Below are positions 27,629 to 39,821 of a stretch of 64,000 nt of DNA, piece after piece. The notes below the pieces were generated by a model that had not been told where the DNA came from, did not search any database, and saw only the letters and a list, made by a program, of their open reading frames with translations. Each line of letters opens with the position of its first letter. Within the stretch, counting starts at the first letter, position 1. Origin of the DNA: Populus alba. Lineage: Eukaryota > Streptophyta > Magnoliopsida > Malpighiales > Salicaceae. Location: contig NC_133293.1 in the NCBI RefSeq assembly GCF_005239225.2, positions 14,352,333-14,416,332 of the forward strand, in the 5' to 3' direction. The position numbers were made by a program, and so were the translations under genes.

Positions 27629-27665
27629 TATGTTACCAATGGATGGTTGAGACTTGAGAGATGAA

Positions 27666-27779
27666 TCAAGACACATGCTTGGCGTTGTGAAGGAAAGCAG
27701 CAGAGCAAAGAATGGAAGCAATAAAAACGAAAATACCCAAACCAATCACCAAGGAAATCCCTGCTACCACTAAATCCAT
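27666..27779 (-). CDS. 37-residue single-pass membrane microprotein
   Basis: The minus strand codes for 37 residues, ATG at 27779 and TGA at 27668-27666. The start has A at -3 and G at +4, an ideal plant context. Residues 1-30 form one long hydrophobic span (MDLVVAGISLVIGLGIFVFI, then ASILCSAAF) with small residues and one Cys. The last seven residues, HNAKHVS, are polar and basic. The composition is far from the A/T-driven chance frames around it, and the overlapping longer frame on the same strand (27876-27589) dissolves into a GA-repeat translation, so it is probably a shadow. It sits between a SOFL and a CPN60 gene. I half-remember similar tiny hypothetical proteins at this place in other plants, but cannot verify it. 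Function unknown; a regulator or subunit of a membrane complex is possible. Confidence 0.55.
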   Translation of the reverse strand: MDLVVAGISLVIGLGIFVFIASILCSAAFLHNAKHVS

Positions 27780-27899
27780 TATGCTTAACCCCGTCAACAG
27801 CATCATCTTCTTCTTCCCTGTCTTTACTAGTTTTTGTCCACTCCTTTTTCATATAAAAAGGAAATAAACCCAACAAAAATGAGAGAAATCTGATGTGGG

Positions 27900-29081
27900 T
27901 TTCTTTAGTTCAAGAAAAAAACTCAGACATCTCAAGAAAATCTCTATGAAGGAACTGAAGTTACAATGTAGCATCACTTCTCATAATAAAGGGAAAAAAT
28001 AACTGTATCCACCTGTCATAAAATTATGAACTACATAATCGACTGTGGCCCACTCGCAGGATTTATCTGAACCAATGAAACCTGCAAGATTTATCATCTT
28101 GGGATGCATTTTCTTGGTATCGGTATGTGCACCAGGTCTCCTCCTCATCCACAGTAATAATGTCTCTATCCTCCGTCAAGATTTCCTAGGGCTCGTTAAC
28201 ATCTCCATCTATTTTCTTTAATAAAATTTGTGGGCACGCAAACTCCATCCAACTCCCTCCTCCCTCCTCCCTCCTCCCTCCTAACTCCTAAGGAATTTCT
28301 ATCACATTTTAATCATAAAAATTTAAGTTCACATAATCAATTTTTTTTTAGCTTACACATATTTAAATTAATTTTATAAACTCTAAAATTAATAATTATA
28401 TAAATCTTTAATAATTCTAAAATTTATGAGACTCAAACTTATGACTTCTAAAATAAAAATTTAGAAATTAATCAATTAAACTACACCAAATTTTCAAATT
28501 ACAAATGTTTTTGTTTTATTTTTTGTTTTAGACTGCCATAATTTTTCTTTTAATTTTAATTTAAAATTATCTAAAAATTAATTTATGTACTTTTAATTTT
28601 CAATTTTAACCTTTTTGTACTCTTTATAGTTTGCATGTAAAGCTAATGACATAATTGGATACCCTCAACTTCTTTAACCTTTAATCTAATTATTTAATTT
28701 TTTATTGATGATATTTAAGTCATTTTATTAGTTTTTTAAGCAAAGGACTTTTCAAATATATTAAATATAGAAAAATAAAACTGAGAGTATATTAGCTACT
28801 TTTCAAATCTTGAATGATTTTTGAGCAATTTAACTATAATTTTGATATCATATGAGCCCATTTATTTTTACTTTTATATTTTAAAAGTGTTATAAAAAAA
28901 TTGATTTTTTTTTATTTTTTATTGTGTTTTTAGATTATTTTAATGTATTAATGTTAAAAAAATAATATTTTCATATATTTTCAAATAAAAATTACTTTAG
29001 AAAATAACTATTTTCACTCTTCCACGTAAATTCATTCTGTAGTGTTAACAACCTTTAAAAAACAATGATGCTGAGCAGAAT

Positions 29082-29112
<31 letters not shown>

Positions 29113-29740
29113 ATCATGAGCACAGAAGGCTTTCTACAATGCATGTACAATATTCAGAGCAAACACTGCAAAGCTCACAGTAGGTGACAAGGAGCTACTA
29201 TGTCCGTATCATTGGATGCGAATCACGTAACAGTGGCCATTTCTCTCTTGCCATCTCCCTCCAACAAGCTTCTTGAGTCATTTCTTTTCAGAAGTGAGTT
29301 AAACTGCACGACCACCTTATCTTAATAAATCACTCTGTACGTGGACGGAGTGCATTTCCTCTTGAACTAAATTTAAGGAGGCGACACCTTGTTCTTTAAA
29401 TGCAACCAGCTGGCATGCTTCATGAGAAAAAAATTATACTCCATACAGCTACTGGGTTCTGGCTAGTCTTTGTTAAATATTCAACTCCATTTTATAGGAT
29501 AACTTGGAAAGTTTGGTTGTGCCCCCCTTCTACGGAATAACCATTGCCGATTCCTTCTCTTCCTTAAATGATCCAAGATTTCAAAGATAAAAAACGGAGT
29601 AATCGGCATGTATTTAAAACTGAAGTCACCAGACTATAAGTATACGCCAACTGGTCCAACACCTGATTCACGATTCATTAGAATTTACCATGATCAGATA
29701 AGCTTCTAGAGATAAATGGAGCATCGATGCTAGCTCGTAT
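27900..29740. other. A/T-rich spacer downstream of the CPN60 gene
   Basis: Holds a CTCCCTC-type pentanucleotide-like repeat (28250-28283), an A/T-rich repeat copy (28870-29010) and a TA microsatellite (29080-29108). The final exon of the minus-strand CPN60 gene, if the last donor is used, should lie somewhere here but could not be assigned. Confidence 0.45.
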
Positions 29741-29787
29741 ATGCATTCACTAGTTTGTATCTATTTGTATGAGGTAGATAGACTTAC

Positions 29788-32700
29788 CTGGGGATTTTGG
29801 CATAGGAGGAGGGGCTACTGGTGGCATTCTTCTCCTCATTGGGAGGGGATCCGATTCCTTGATGTCAACTATGACAGCATCGGATGTCAGGAATGTCTTG
29901 GCCACCGATGTTGCATGCTCCAAACAACATCTAACCACCTGCTTTCAATTCATTGATTGAAATTAATGAAAATTTTGACATCTTGAATATATGTTATCAA
30001 CTGCAAAGTAAATGGTCCAAAAAAGAAACGAAAAGTGGTAGTTCTAACAGAATAAAGAAATGGAATTGCAGAAATCAATCTTCAGCCAAAGTTGGCACAC
30101 CAACAGTCGAGATACACTAGTTTTCTTCTTTTCTGGTGGCATCCGCCAGTACTCATATCATTCACCAGTTAAATTTCCAGCTAGCTAAATCACATTCAAT
30201 TATTGAATGCGATGCTTTGAATATATTATCTAGGTACAGGCATTGATACCTATTTACTATGCCACATCACTTTAGAGCATAGTGGTCTGCATACGCAGTC
30301 GCAAATTAAGCCCCTTTTCTTTTGTAGTGGTTGCAATTTCTTATCCATGTTCGTCACCTAAAATGGATATGTCAAAAGCAAGGTGCATTTTTTTGGATGA
30401 TTCACGTGATCATATCATTGAAATACCTTTGTGGGATCTATAATTCCAGCAGTTATCAAATCCTCGTAGGTGTCTGTTGCAGCATTGTATCCATATCTTA
30501 TATCAGCATTTGACAAAACCTAAAAAGTTCACAAGTTTTGGAACCAAATTGTTATTATAATGATTAAAAAGAATTCAGAAGCACAGATTTTCAAATTTCA
30601 ACTTCTTAAAATCTTAAAGCACAGTGAAGAATCAACACGCAAAGACCTGGTTTATGACGACATTTCCATTTACACCTGCATTCTTAGCTATTAATCGTGC
30701 AGGATAGCTCAAAGCTCTTTTGAAGATCTCAGCTCCAATCTGCATGAAATTAACTTAAGATCACTTAACTTTAGTGAGCAGTTGAAAGAGCTGACATCCG
30801 TGGTGAAATTTTTTGTACCATCTGAAATGAGACACGACAAGATATTACAGCATATATATAAATTGTAGGTGTTGAATTTCACATTGATCAGACAAACTTT
30901 TCCAAGTCTTATCATACTATCCACACTCTTTGAATGGAATTAAATAAAAGAATTACAGAAAATAATTTGAAAGAAAACATGCCTTCTGCTCTTCATTATC
31001 CAAAAGTTCTTTAATACCATCCACCTTAGTTGATAGCCTCAAAAGGCTACAACCACCTCCAACTACTACACCTTCCTCGATTGCTGCCTGCAATATACAA
31101 GCAAGCAGCTTATTATCTATAATTAACAAAAGACCATCTGAAAGATCGATGAATAAAAACAACAATTTACCTTGGTTGCATTTAAAGCATCCTCAATTCT
31201 CAGCAGTTTGTCCTTCAACTCGACTTGTGTCTGTGCTCCTACCTGTAAATCAATCGATAACAAAAGAACAATGAGGAGTTACATGCGCGAGATGATCACA
31301 TCTTCAAGATGAGAAGTTGCTGATTACTACAGAGCACTTGATTACCTGGAGAATAGCAATCCCTCCAGATAACCTTGCTATTCTTTCATTCAATATTTTC
31401 TTTTGAAATTTTTCTTCAGTGTTCTGCAAAAACGAGAGACAGTGGTTCCATGGTGGTCGTCATTGTCAGGAAATTTTTTTACCACGTGGCAAGTATTCTC
31501 AAAATTTTAGGAACCTTAACTTCGAAACTGGATAATGCATGGCTTAGGTTATAGTCAAGCTGTGACATTCCATTTTTTCACCTACTCTTGATTACTCGGA
31601 GAGATTTTTTACCGAAACATAGAAACTTATTTGTTCTGCGAAGGAAAACTTTCTTGTTGCTGAAAGGAATTAACTTTCTATTAATTGCTCACATAGGAGA
31701 GATTAAAGCACAGATCAAAAGACTGAAAACGGTTTCCTATTTTTTGTAAAGAGTGATTGGATTGATAATGGGATTGATAATCTGCATAAGCCAAAACTAA
31801 GATACCTTTGTACTAAGAATATCTTCAACGTGGAAAAGTTTTTCTAGCATTTATCATCCTAATTATAAGGCCAAAGGAATAACAGATTTGACTCAATGTG
31901 TGTACAAGTTGACTGTCACTGATGATCATGCAATGGATGCTACTATGGAACTTGGAAAGAAATGAGAATGCTATAATGGAAGGGATTACATTGTGAAGAG
32001 CAGATGCACCTCAACAAGACTACATATCTGAGAAACCCTTTTCTCCACAGCTTCTCGAGTGCTCCCATCAGTTACTATCAACGTAGAATCTTTTGTTATC
32101 ACCACCTTAGTAGCAGTGCCCAACACCTCCTTCCCAGCCTTTTCTAGCTTCAGCCCCATGTCATCTCTAATTACAGTGCCTGCAAAACATGGAATCATCT
32201 TGCATGCATCAATGAAACCAAAGTTATATATTACATTTCCTTTGCATTCACTTATGTTTCACAGGGAAATGGAATTAGAATTAACATTCATTTGGCATCT
32301 CATGGAGGAATGAAGATTGCCTCAATGACTCCCAACTCAAAAGGACAAAATATATATGAGATGCTTGCCTTTATCCTTATAAACCTAGAAGCTCGGACAA
32401 AAAACCCTGGTGGTAGAATCGGACAACTTACTTAACAATGGAATAAATAACAGCCAGAATTGATGCACAAAGTACAGGAAAAAAAGAAAAAAAACAGGAG
32501 AACTTAATCTTCTACCTCCTGTCAAGATAGCGATGTCATCCAAGTAGTGGCTCTTCCGTTCACCAAAGGCAGGAGCTTTAATAGCAGCTCCCTTCAATAG
32601 ACCCTTGAGTTTGTTCCTAATGATTGGAGCCAGAGCTTCCTGGTCCACATCCTCTGCAACTATTACAATTGGGTACATCTCTTTAACTGCATTATCCAAT

Positions 32701-34535
32701 ATTTTGAACACCTCCTTTGCATTCTGTATTTTTTTGTCAACCAAGAGTAGCTGCATCCAAAAAATCTCTTACTTTCTGATAATTTCATGGAAGAGCATGA
32801 CAAACCGTATAAAGTTTCCTACCTTGCAGTTGTGGAACTCCACTACCATTCTTTGCCGATCAGTTACGAAGTAAGGAGACAAATATCCACGATCGAATTG
32901 CATTCCTTCTACAATTTCTAGGATGTTCTCAGTACACCTTCCTTTCTCAATTGTGACTACTCCCCTTCTTCCCACTTGTTGAAGTGCATCGGATATCATG
33001 TTTCCCACTGTATAATCATTCCCTGCGCTAACTGCAGCCACATCTGCAAGCTCATCGTTCTCAACCTGCATTATGTTTCTTAAGTATGATTGCTTTTCCT
33101 ACAGAAATACATTTTGCTCTTTACACAAGCTTTTTGCTTCCTCTTATCCTGGATATTAATTATTTCAAGCGAAATTGAAGAAGAAAAGCTGTGTTACTGA
33201 CCTCCCTCGACATCAATTTGAGCTCAGATACAAGAGCTTCCGAGGTTTTCGCAATCCCACGAGCAATTTGAACAGGATTCATGCCAGATGCAATCACCTG
33301 GAATCAGTGTAATCTTTAATGCAGAAATTTTTCAGAACTTTTCATAAAGAATTTAAGGATATTCAAAATGAATGCTAGAATCCACTTCATGAAATAAATG
33401 ACAAGCGTATGCCAACAGCCAACTAATTTTTTTTTCCAAGATAACAAACTCTCAGCCACAGTGGAATAGCATGTTCTAGGCCTTCAATTATCAAAATCTG
33501 AAACTTCATTGCACGAGACGCTCCACTTGTCTTGTGTGAAGTAGTCGTTACCTTTTGACCCTCAGCGATTAAACCATGAGCAAGAACCACAGATGTTGTC
33601 GAACCATCACCAGCAAGGTTATTTGTTTTCGCACCAGCTTGCCTCACCAATTTTACTCCAACATTCTCCAAGGGATCCTCCAGTTCAATCTAAAAATTAA
33701 TCCAGGCATAGAAGAAGCAGTTAGGTAGGAACATAATAATGCCAAGGATTAATAATGATCCATTATCATAAGAAAAGACTTTTTCTTATGGCCAACATCG
33801 TTATTTTTCCCACCTTTGTGATTCATGAAATCAAATTCAAACAAAGATAACCAAACTGTGGATGCAGATACGAGCATTAGCAGGCATGAAAGGACAGTAC
33901 AGAAAATCAATGGACTATTCATTTCCCTGGCTCGTGACGCCAGCGAAATGGTTAGCAAGAACTTCACAAGCATTTGAAACACAGAATTGTAGTTTGTTGC
34001 ATTTGAAATATCATGAACCCATATCAAAACTGTAGACAATGATACATTCAAGTCTGCTTCTGTAATGGAAAATCGATGCATCACAAAAGCTGTTGATTTC
34101 TACATGGAGTTTGAATGAAAGTTGTTCCAAAATATAGAACATAAAAGGGAATATGTGTGCAATTGCAGTAAATAGTACCTCTTTGAGGACAGTTTCTCCA
34201 TCATTAACAATCTTGGGAGGTCCATACTTGTTCTGCAACACCACATTCCTTCCTTTCGGTCCTAAAGTCACTCCTAATAACTCTGACACCATCTCCACCC
34301 CTGCCTGCACAGCACGAACCAATCATCATCGAAGGCAAAACTCAATTTGAAAAGGGAAGGCTGTGTAGTGACTTGAATTGCAAACCAGAAGTTTCTTCGT
34401 GGTAGAACCATCATGGTTGAAGTGAATTTCCTTGGCCATGGCTTTCGGGCTTAACATAGAAGGATAGGAGACCCTCTTGAGCCTTGTTGGGTTAGTGAGA
34501 GATATTGCAGAGATTAGAGATGGAGAGCATGCCAT
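29788..34535 (-). CDS. CPN60B4: plastid chaperonin 60 subunit, beta-4 type
   Basis: Thirteen exons placed: 34535-34386, 34304-34179, 33689-33552, 33297-33202, 33065-32823, 32750-32516, 32179-32010, 31423-31346, 31242-31171, 31087-30983, 30739-30647, 30519-30427, 29938-29788. They total 583 codons plus one base. Residues 1 to about 36 look like a plastid transit peptide. Group I chaperonin features are present: [19 protein letters not shown], the nucleotide site [16 protein letters not shown] with its Asp, and the hydrolysis region [20 protein letters not shown]. The DGETVLKE form, [11 protein letters not shown] and the long Pro-rich tail ([16 protein letters not shown]) fit beta-4 and not beta-1 to beta-3, whose tails end differently. 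In Arabidopsis beta-4 joins plastid Cpn60 rings and is needed to fold NdhH for the NDH complex. The intron after exon 10 starts with GC. The last exon ends at a GTAAGT donor, so a short terminal exon is missing; reading through would give twelve more residues and stop. Confidence 0.93.
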
Positions 34536-34559
34536 GGTTAATGCACCACCAGCAAATAA

Positions 34560-36690
34560 CTCTTCGGTTTTGTTTCTTTGGGATATCAGCTCCTTTGCTA
34601 TTTGAGGGATAAGGGAGAAAAAAAAATATCTTGGAGTGGATTTTGGCGCTATTTCAAGAATCTTTCCGTTTTATTTTTTTACGTTTGTGTTTAGAGCAGG
34701 AACATAACATTTCGAAATTCAAGTGATAACCAATGGGCCAAATCCATAAATTAAAAAGAGACTCGAAGGACATTAATACAAGTGTCCATCCCAAAGCCCA
34801 TAAGGCCCACAAAATCCCAATCCAGCTCGTGAAAAAATCTGCACTCGATCATTGAGAGTTGAGGACTTGTAATTTTCATGGGTTTTGCTCACCTTATCCA
34901 TTTGTATTTGTCTGACATATATAAACAAAATTATAAAAAGGTTATATTAGTAAATTTCACTCTTGATAGGCAATAATTACCACAGCCCTTTTTCTTCGAG
35001 AATGGATGATAATTAGACTCCTTAAACACTTATTAATTAATTGGTGCGTTGTGGACATACGTAATTAGCTTTCCTCTCTAGTTTTCATGCATGTTCTTGC
35101 CAGATTATACAGTCGTCAGCTTATTGTAATGGGATTCAAATTTTGATCTTAATTACAGTAGAGTTGATTAGTTTATCTAGACAAATAGCAGTAGAATCTG
35201 ATGGGAATTGTAATCGATCTAGCTATGATCTAAAGTCAACGTGAAAATAAAAGTCAAATAGCCTCGATCGATAAGCAAATTAAATGGCGCACGAGCTTTG
35301 ATTATTGGCTGGTTAATTAATGTTCAAGATGCTTCATGTTTGCCTTATTGAAGCCCTCTCTTATTTTCTGCTATTTAAATGCCAATTACCTCTTCTTATT
35401 ATCATAGTGTTTCACGTTGCCAAGCGTGATGACATCTAGTTCAATGAACTGCATGGAACTTTCACACAATTCTAGATATAACCCGAATTCTAGCGCTGTA
35501 AAAAAAAAAAAAATCCTGTTTTTGTGCTAATGTTTCGTTTTTTTATCAGTTTTTTCCATGATTAAGAGAAAAGGATTAAAACAGGCCAATTAATAACGGC
35601 AATCTAGGTATGTTGTATGCAGAAATAAACGAAAGCATTTTATTGTTAAATGATAATGATGTTGTTTATGATAAAATCATATCTCGTATTCCTGAATAAA
35701 AAAATGCTTATGTGTATTGTTTTGTTATTTCTAATAACTTGGCACTGAGCCATAAACACATGCCAATATGCTTTGATTTGGAAATTAAAAAAATATTTGG
35801 TAGTAAAAATAATTTGGTTAATGCAGTTAAACAATAACATGTTACAAATTTAATTGAATACTAAGTTCAACAGTCGAATTCTATGTTTGCTCAGTTACAA
35901 TGTGTGCAAGTATCTGAATGTAAGTAATATTTACGTAGAAGATATTATAAAAAAATGAATTCTTTTGAGATAACAAAGTTAAAAGGATCACACACATGTT
36001 TCGATTATTGTCTAAAAAGATTATCACCAATCAAATACAAATTTTATTGCTAATGCTATATCAATCATTGTAATTAATAACATTTCAACGACGGTTGTAA
36101 TCTACCTGCTAGTTTAATTGATTATTGTGATACGGTCGATCAGTTTATAAAAATTTAACTAAATATTATGGTTAGGATTGTGCCATCCAAAAAAAAAAAA
36201 AAAAAGAAGAAGAAGAAGATATTTTATCATAACATTTTTTTTATGTCATTTCTATTTATTTGCATTTTACATTATGATTGCCCAATTTATCCACCTAATT
36301 TGGTGTGCCTTTTCTCATTTTACAGGTGTAGCTAAATCATGAAAGGTTGCCAATAAATTCCCACCCTGAGCCCGAGATCGGTAGGTGTCTATCACATGCA
36401 AGATCCTTATCAAACACCAGCAAGGACAGCTAGCTAGCTTCTAATCACACGTAGCACAACTCCTTGACTGCATCATCGACATGGAAAAGGCCAAAGGACG
36501 AGAGGAAAAACAGTTCTCGACGATGTCTCTAAATGGTGGTGTTTCCCAGGAAGAAAGAAATAGAAATCATTGACCCCAAGGGGGCACTGGCGATGTAATG
36601 TTTGACTTTTGGTGGCATGATTTCAATGCTCATTTATGGAGGAGCCTTCCCCTTCCTCTCCATCCCAAGACGGTCGCACTTCTCGATACA
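34560..36690. other. divergent spacer between CPN60B4 and the phytosulfokine gene
   Basis: Promoter DNA for both flanking genes. A/T-rich with poly-A tracts (35499-35512, 36189-36205). No gene seen; the frame at 35646-35840 (-) has no domain. Confidence 0.5.
34623..34631 (+). promoter_or_regulatory. evening-element-like motif upstream of CPN60B4
   Basis: An exact AAAATATCT lies about 90 bases upstream of the CPN60B4 ATG. This nine-base sequence is the clock-linked evening element, but A/T-rich DNA makes chance matches likely. Confidence 0.2.
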
Positions 36691-36700
36691 CCGCCTCAAT

Positions 36701-36708
36701 TATATAAG
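36701..36708 (+). promoter_or_regulatory. TATA box of the phytosulfokine gene
   Basis: TATATAAG, about 70 bases upstream of the ATG at 36772. It places the transcript start near 36735, inside a longer open frame that begins at 36598, and so argues for the 36772 start. Confidence 0.65.
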
Positions 36709-36771
36709 GTGGCAAACCTTTCCATCACCTACCATTTATCTCCACAAGCTCTTCCTGTCTTAATCACAAAA

Positions 36772-37131
36772 ATGCCAAGGAAGCTCACTTTCTTAATGAT
36801 GGTACTGTTTCTTTTATCCTCAGGTGCAAAATCCAGGTCTATTTCAGCCACCACCTGGCCAGAATCCACACCGCCGGAAACATCCTCACACATCCCTGCG
36901 GGATCATCACCTGTGAGCCTGTATTTCTAGTCTCCCACAAGAAAAATTAAGTTATTTATCACGATGCAAGATTGCGAGCTAATGTCCTTGTTTCTGTTCA
37001 TGCAGGAGGAGTCAAGCAGCAATGATGACGGGTCATGCTCTGGGTTAGAAAGTGCAGAAGAATGTTTGATTAGAAGGTCCATGGCTGATCATACAGACTA
37101 TATCTACACACAAGATATAAGTGGACCGTGA
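36772..37131 (+). CDS. PSK: phytosulfokine precursor
   Basis: Two exons, 36772-36912 and 37006-37131, separated by a 93-base GT-AG intron, code for 88 residues. Residues 1-22 form a secretion signal (LTFLMMVLFLLSSGAKS). The middle is Ser/Pro-rich, then acidic with the conserved CSG and EECLIRR segment. Near the C-terminus lies the exact phytosulfokine pentapeptide Tyr-Ile-Tyr-Thr-Gln (codons 37099-37113), preceded by Asp as the tyrosylprotein sulfotransferase prefers, in HTDYIYTQD. The preceding RRSMADHTD resembles the subtilase processing site RRSLVLHTD known in Arabidopsis PSK4. The mature disulfated peptide is secreted and read by the PSKR receptor kinases, promoting cell growth and tuning immunity. 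Family identity is near certain; which Arabidopsis PSK is the orthologue is not. Confidence 0.97.
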
Positions 37132-37139
37132 CCCTTTTC

Positions 37140-39595
37140 CCCCCTCTTTTTTACCAGTGGTATTTCTGTACTAATTAGTTTTTTTTATCATTTAATTGTT
37201 AGAGCATGAACACTCAGTTTTTATATCGATCAGATTTCATCGTTACAGATACGCCTTCCACTGTTCTACAATAAAATGGCTTTAGCATAATGATTTGTGC
37301 ATCTGGGCACCTATTGTTGTTTGCCACTTATTTGGCACCCCATTAAATAACATTTATATATATATATATATATATATTTATTAGTATATTTATTTGCAAT
37401 ACTGTTACTGTATTCGAAATACTAACTAGAAAGCATACACTAGAAATAATAAAAATATCATCGAAAAACTCGAAGAAAAAAATAAATTAGCGCTTCTCTC
37501 CCATCTTGACATAGGGAACCATCATCTCCATCGTATCTGCACAACGACCTTTCTCCATCATCTCCAACAGATTCTCCATCTCTTTGATTATTTTATCCCA
37601 ATCTACTCTCCACAGTTGCCAGCATCACATTTCGCCCCATATCTCTGCCAAAACCTTCGTTCTTTCTGGGCAATTTAACCTTAAATGGAATTAGAAATCA
37701 CACCTTTTTTGACTCAAATGTCAGTCAATTTCACAGCCTTGATCTTGCCTTAGTTTAAACCCAAAATCCGGTCAGTTTGGACCACAAATCATAGACGAAA
37801 ACACAACCAAAACCCATCTGAATCCTTCCGTAAAGAAAACACAAAACACAAATGCATTTCCCGATATAATGAGATAGTGGCGTTGCCAGTGGATGAAGAT
37901 GAATGCGCCGCTTTATTTCTCGTGGCAGCTCGACATGTTTTTATGGAGAACGAAGTGGCTGGAGGTGCAACTGTAGCAACGACCCCATATTGGTTCGTGT
38001 AAGCATGAAACAGAATGGACACTATGAGCCTGGCATCGGAAATTGCTAAACAAAATGATCTGAAGTGGAATGGTGTAAAAATTATAGGAGCTAGAGTGCT
38101 TTCCCTCCTACCTTTTGATATCTTAGATGATAAAGAATTGCTCTCTCTTTTTTTTTTTTGCAATGAAAACTCTCTTTATTTTCTTTCTTAACCTTTTGAA
38201 CTAAAATCAAAGAGACGAAATTACAATCTCTCGCTCTGCCAATACAAATTTAATCCTACTAGTATTCAATTGCCCACCTTTTGACCTGCAACTTGACTTT
38301 TTCACGGAAAGCTAAGCATCCAAGAGACTCAAATTTCAAATAATCCCAATGGAAAACGGAGGAAAGTATGCCACAAAATAGAAGAAGGTAGAGATTTTGT
38401 GTTAAACCTTATATTTGTGTTTGGCCTTTTCTTTTAGATTCGTGTTTGACAAAGAAAAACATGAGAGATCAGAAGAGAGGATTAGCGTGAAGGGAAAAAA
38501 AATGAGTTATATTTATATTATTATTATTATCATTTAATTGATTTTCAATATCTGTTTTATTCAAAATGCAAAATGTAATATTAAAAAGTTTAGTTAAAAA
38601 TAAAAAAACAAACTACAATATGCTCAATTTTTTTTTATAATTTTAATATCTACTGATCTATCGTGTTCAAATATGGATCGATTGGCCCTGGAGCAAAAGA
38701 TATATATAAAAGATATCCCAAAGGAAAAGAGCGAAAGGAAAATAAATTAAATATACAAACACAAGGTTTTACATGGTTACGTCCACACACGACAAGAAGA
38801 CTTTGGAGAAACTTTCAGCTCTTACTCGGCACCCCAAATACAACGCATGCACTTCCAATTTTAATCTGAAATTCTTTCTAAAAAAAAAGAAAGAAGAAGA
38901 GCACGTTGATTTAGCCGAGCATTCTAATTTTTTTAAAAGCTTGTGATGCCATATGGACTGAATTTCTTCCCCCCATTAATTAACAATTCCAAGGTTTTCC
39001 ATGAACTTTGAAGTTTAAGCACATTGATTTGATTTCTTAACTTGTTTATTAAAACTGAGATTTGGACAGTTCAGAAACTAAAATATTCATTAAAACAATA
39101 ATAATTTCTGATTGAACGGAGATGTGAACTCTTAGGTGATCTGCTATAGCCCATCCAGACTCCTTACGGATTGAAACAAAACCCAACATAATGGAAAGTT
39201 TTGTAAAAAAAAAAAATGCGGTTCATTTTATTCAAGTCAACTATATAATCATCATGGGTACTAATATTACCTCATATATCTGCATTAGTATTAAAAAATA
39301 ATATAAATCATATATATTTTCAAGTAAATGTTTCATTCGATTCCTATGTCTCTAGGAACAAATCCTTGTGCAAAAAAGAAGAAGAAAGATATGCGAGGAA
39401 CAGACAGGCTTGCCAATGTAGTTTTGTATGCCATTATTACAGAAAGGAACCGTTTGCAAAACAACACCTGAAGTACATAGGCTCCACTATGATAATGCCC
39501 TCGGGATTGGTGAGAAAACTCTACTCAGGCAAACCAAGTTAGGCAGGGCAATGGTGTCCTCACAAAAAGCTAAGAATAGTACTTGAGCTGGTTGA
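37140..39595. other. intergenic DNA right of the phytosulfokine gene
   Basis: Has the PSK 3'UTR at the left, a TA microsatellite (37352-37377) and a tract near 37640-38160 open on both strands. On the plus strand, codons from about 37866 to 38001 read EIVALPVDEDECAALFLVAA and end at TAA, with no start or known domain. Nothing else is supported. Confidence 0.4.
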
Positions 39596-39602
39596 GGGTA
39601 TT

Positions 39603-39821
39603 TTAGTGGATAGCCCTTTCAAATGTTTTTGCTTCTTGTAGCAGTAGTTGCTCTTTGTATGATGAGCCACTACCACCAGCACCTCCACAACCATTTGTCT
39701 TCTTGCTCCTGCAATCGTGAGCAACACTTGACCTAGCTATGGGACCTCCCTTCGCCCTGGTGTGAATGATCCAGTTCAGACAAGGTCCACCACTTCAAGG
39801 AATTTCTTGTTTCTTCATCAT
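39603..39821 (-). pseudogene. possible small gene or pseudogene with an in-frame stop
   Basis: A TATA box on the minus strand at 40053-40060 precedes an A/G-rich leader and an ATG at 39821. The frame runs 73 codons to TAA (39605-39603) but has a TGA at codon 9. After that stop the peptide looks coding: HTRAKGGPIARSSVAHDC, then a Gly/Ser linker, then YKEQLLLQEAKTFERAIH. A second frame just upstream, read from an AG at about 39836, gives NSLKWWTLSELDHSHQGEG, also protein-like. The pattern fits a frameshifted or spliced small gene. The family is not recognised. Confidence 0.3.

Noticed and set aside
27589..27876. 95-codon minus-strand frame overlapping the microprotein.
   Set aside because: Its second half is a translation of the GA microsatellite and it overlaps the microprotein in a different frame; the microprotein has better composition and start context.
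36598..36771. In-frame N-terminal extension of the phytosulfokine precursor from ATG 36598.
   Set aside because: A TATA box at 36701-36708 lies inside it, and the signal peptide begins cleanly at 36772.
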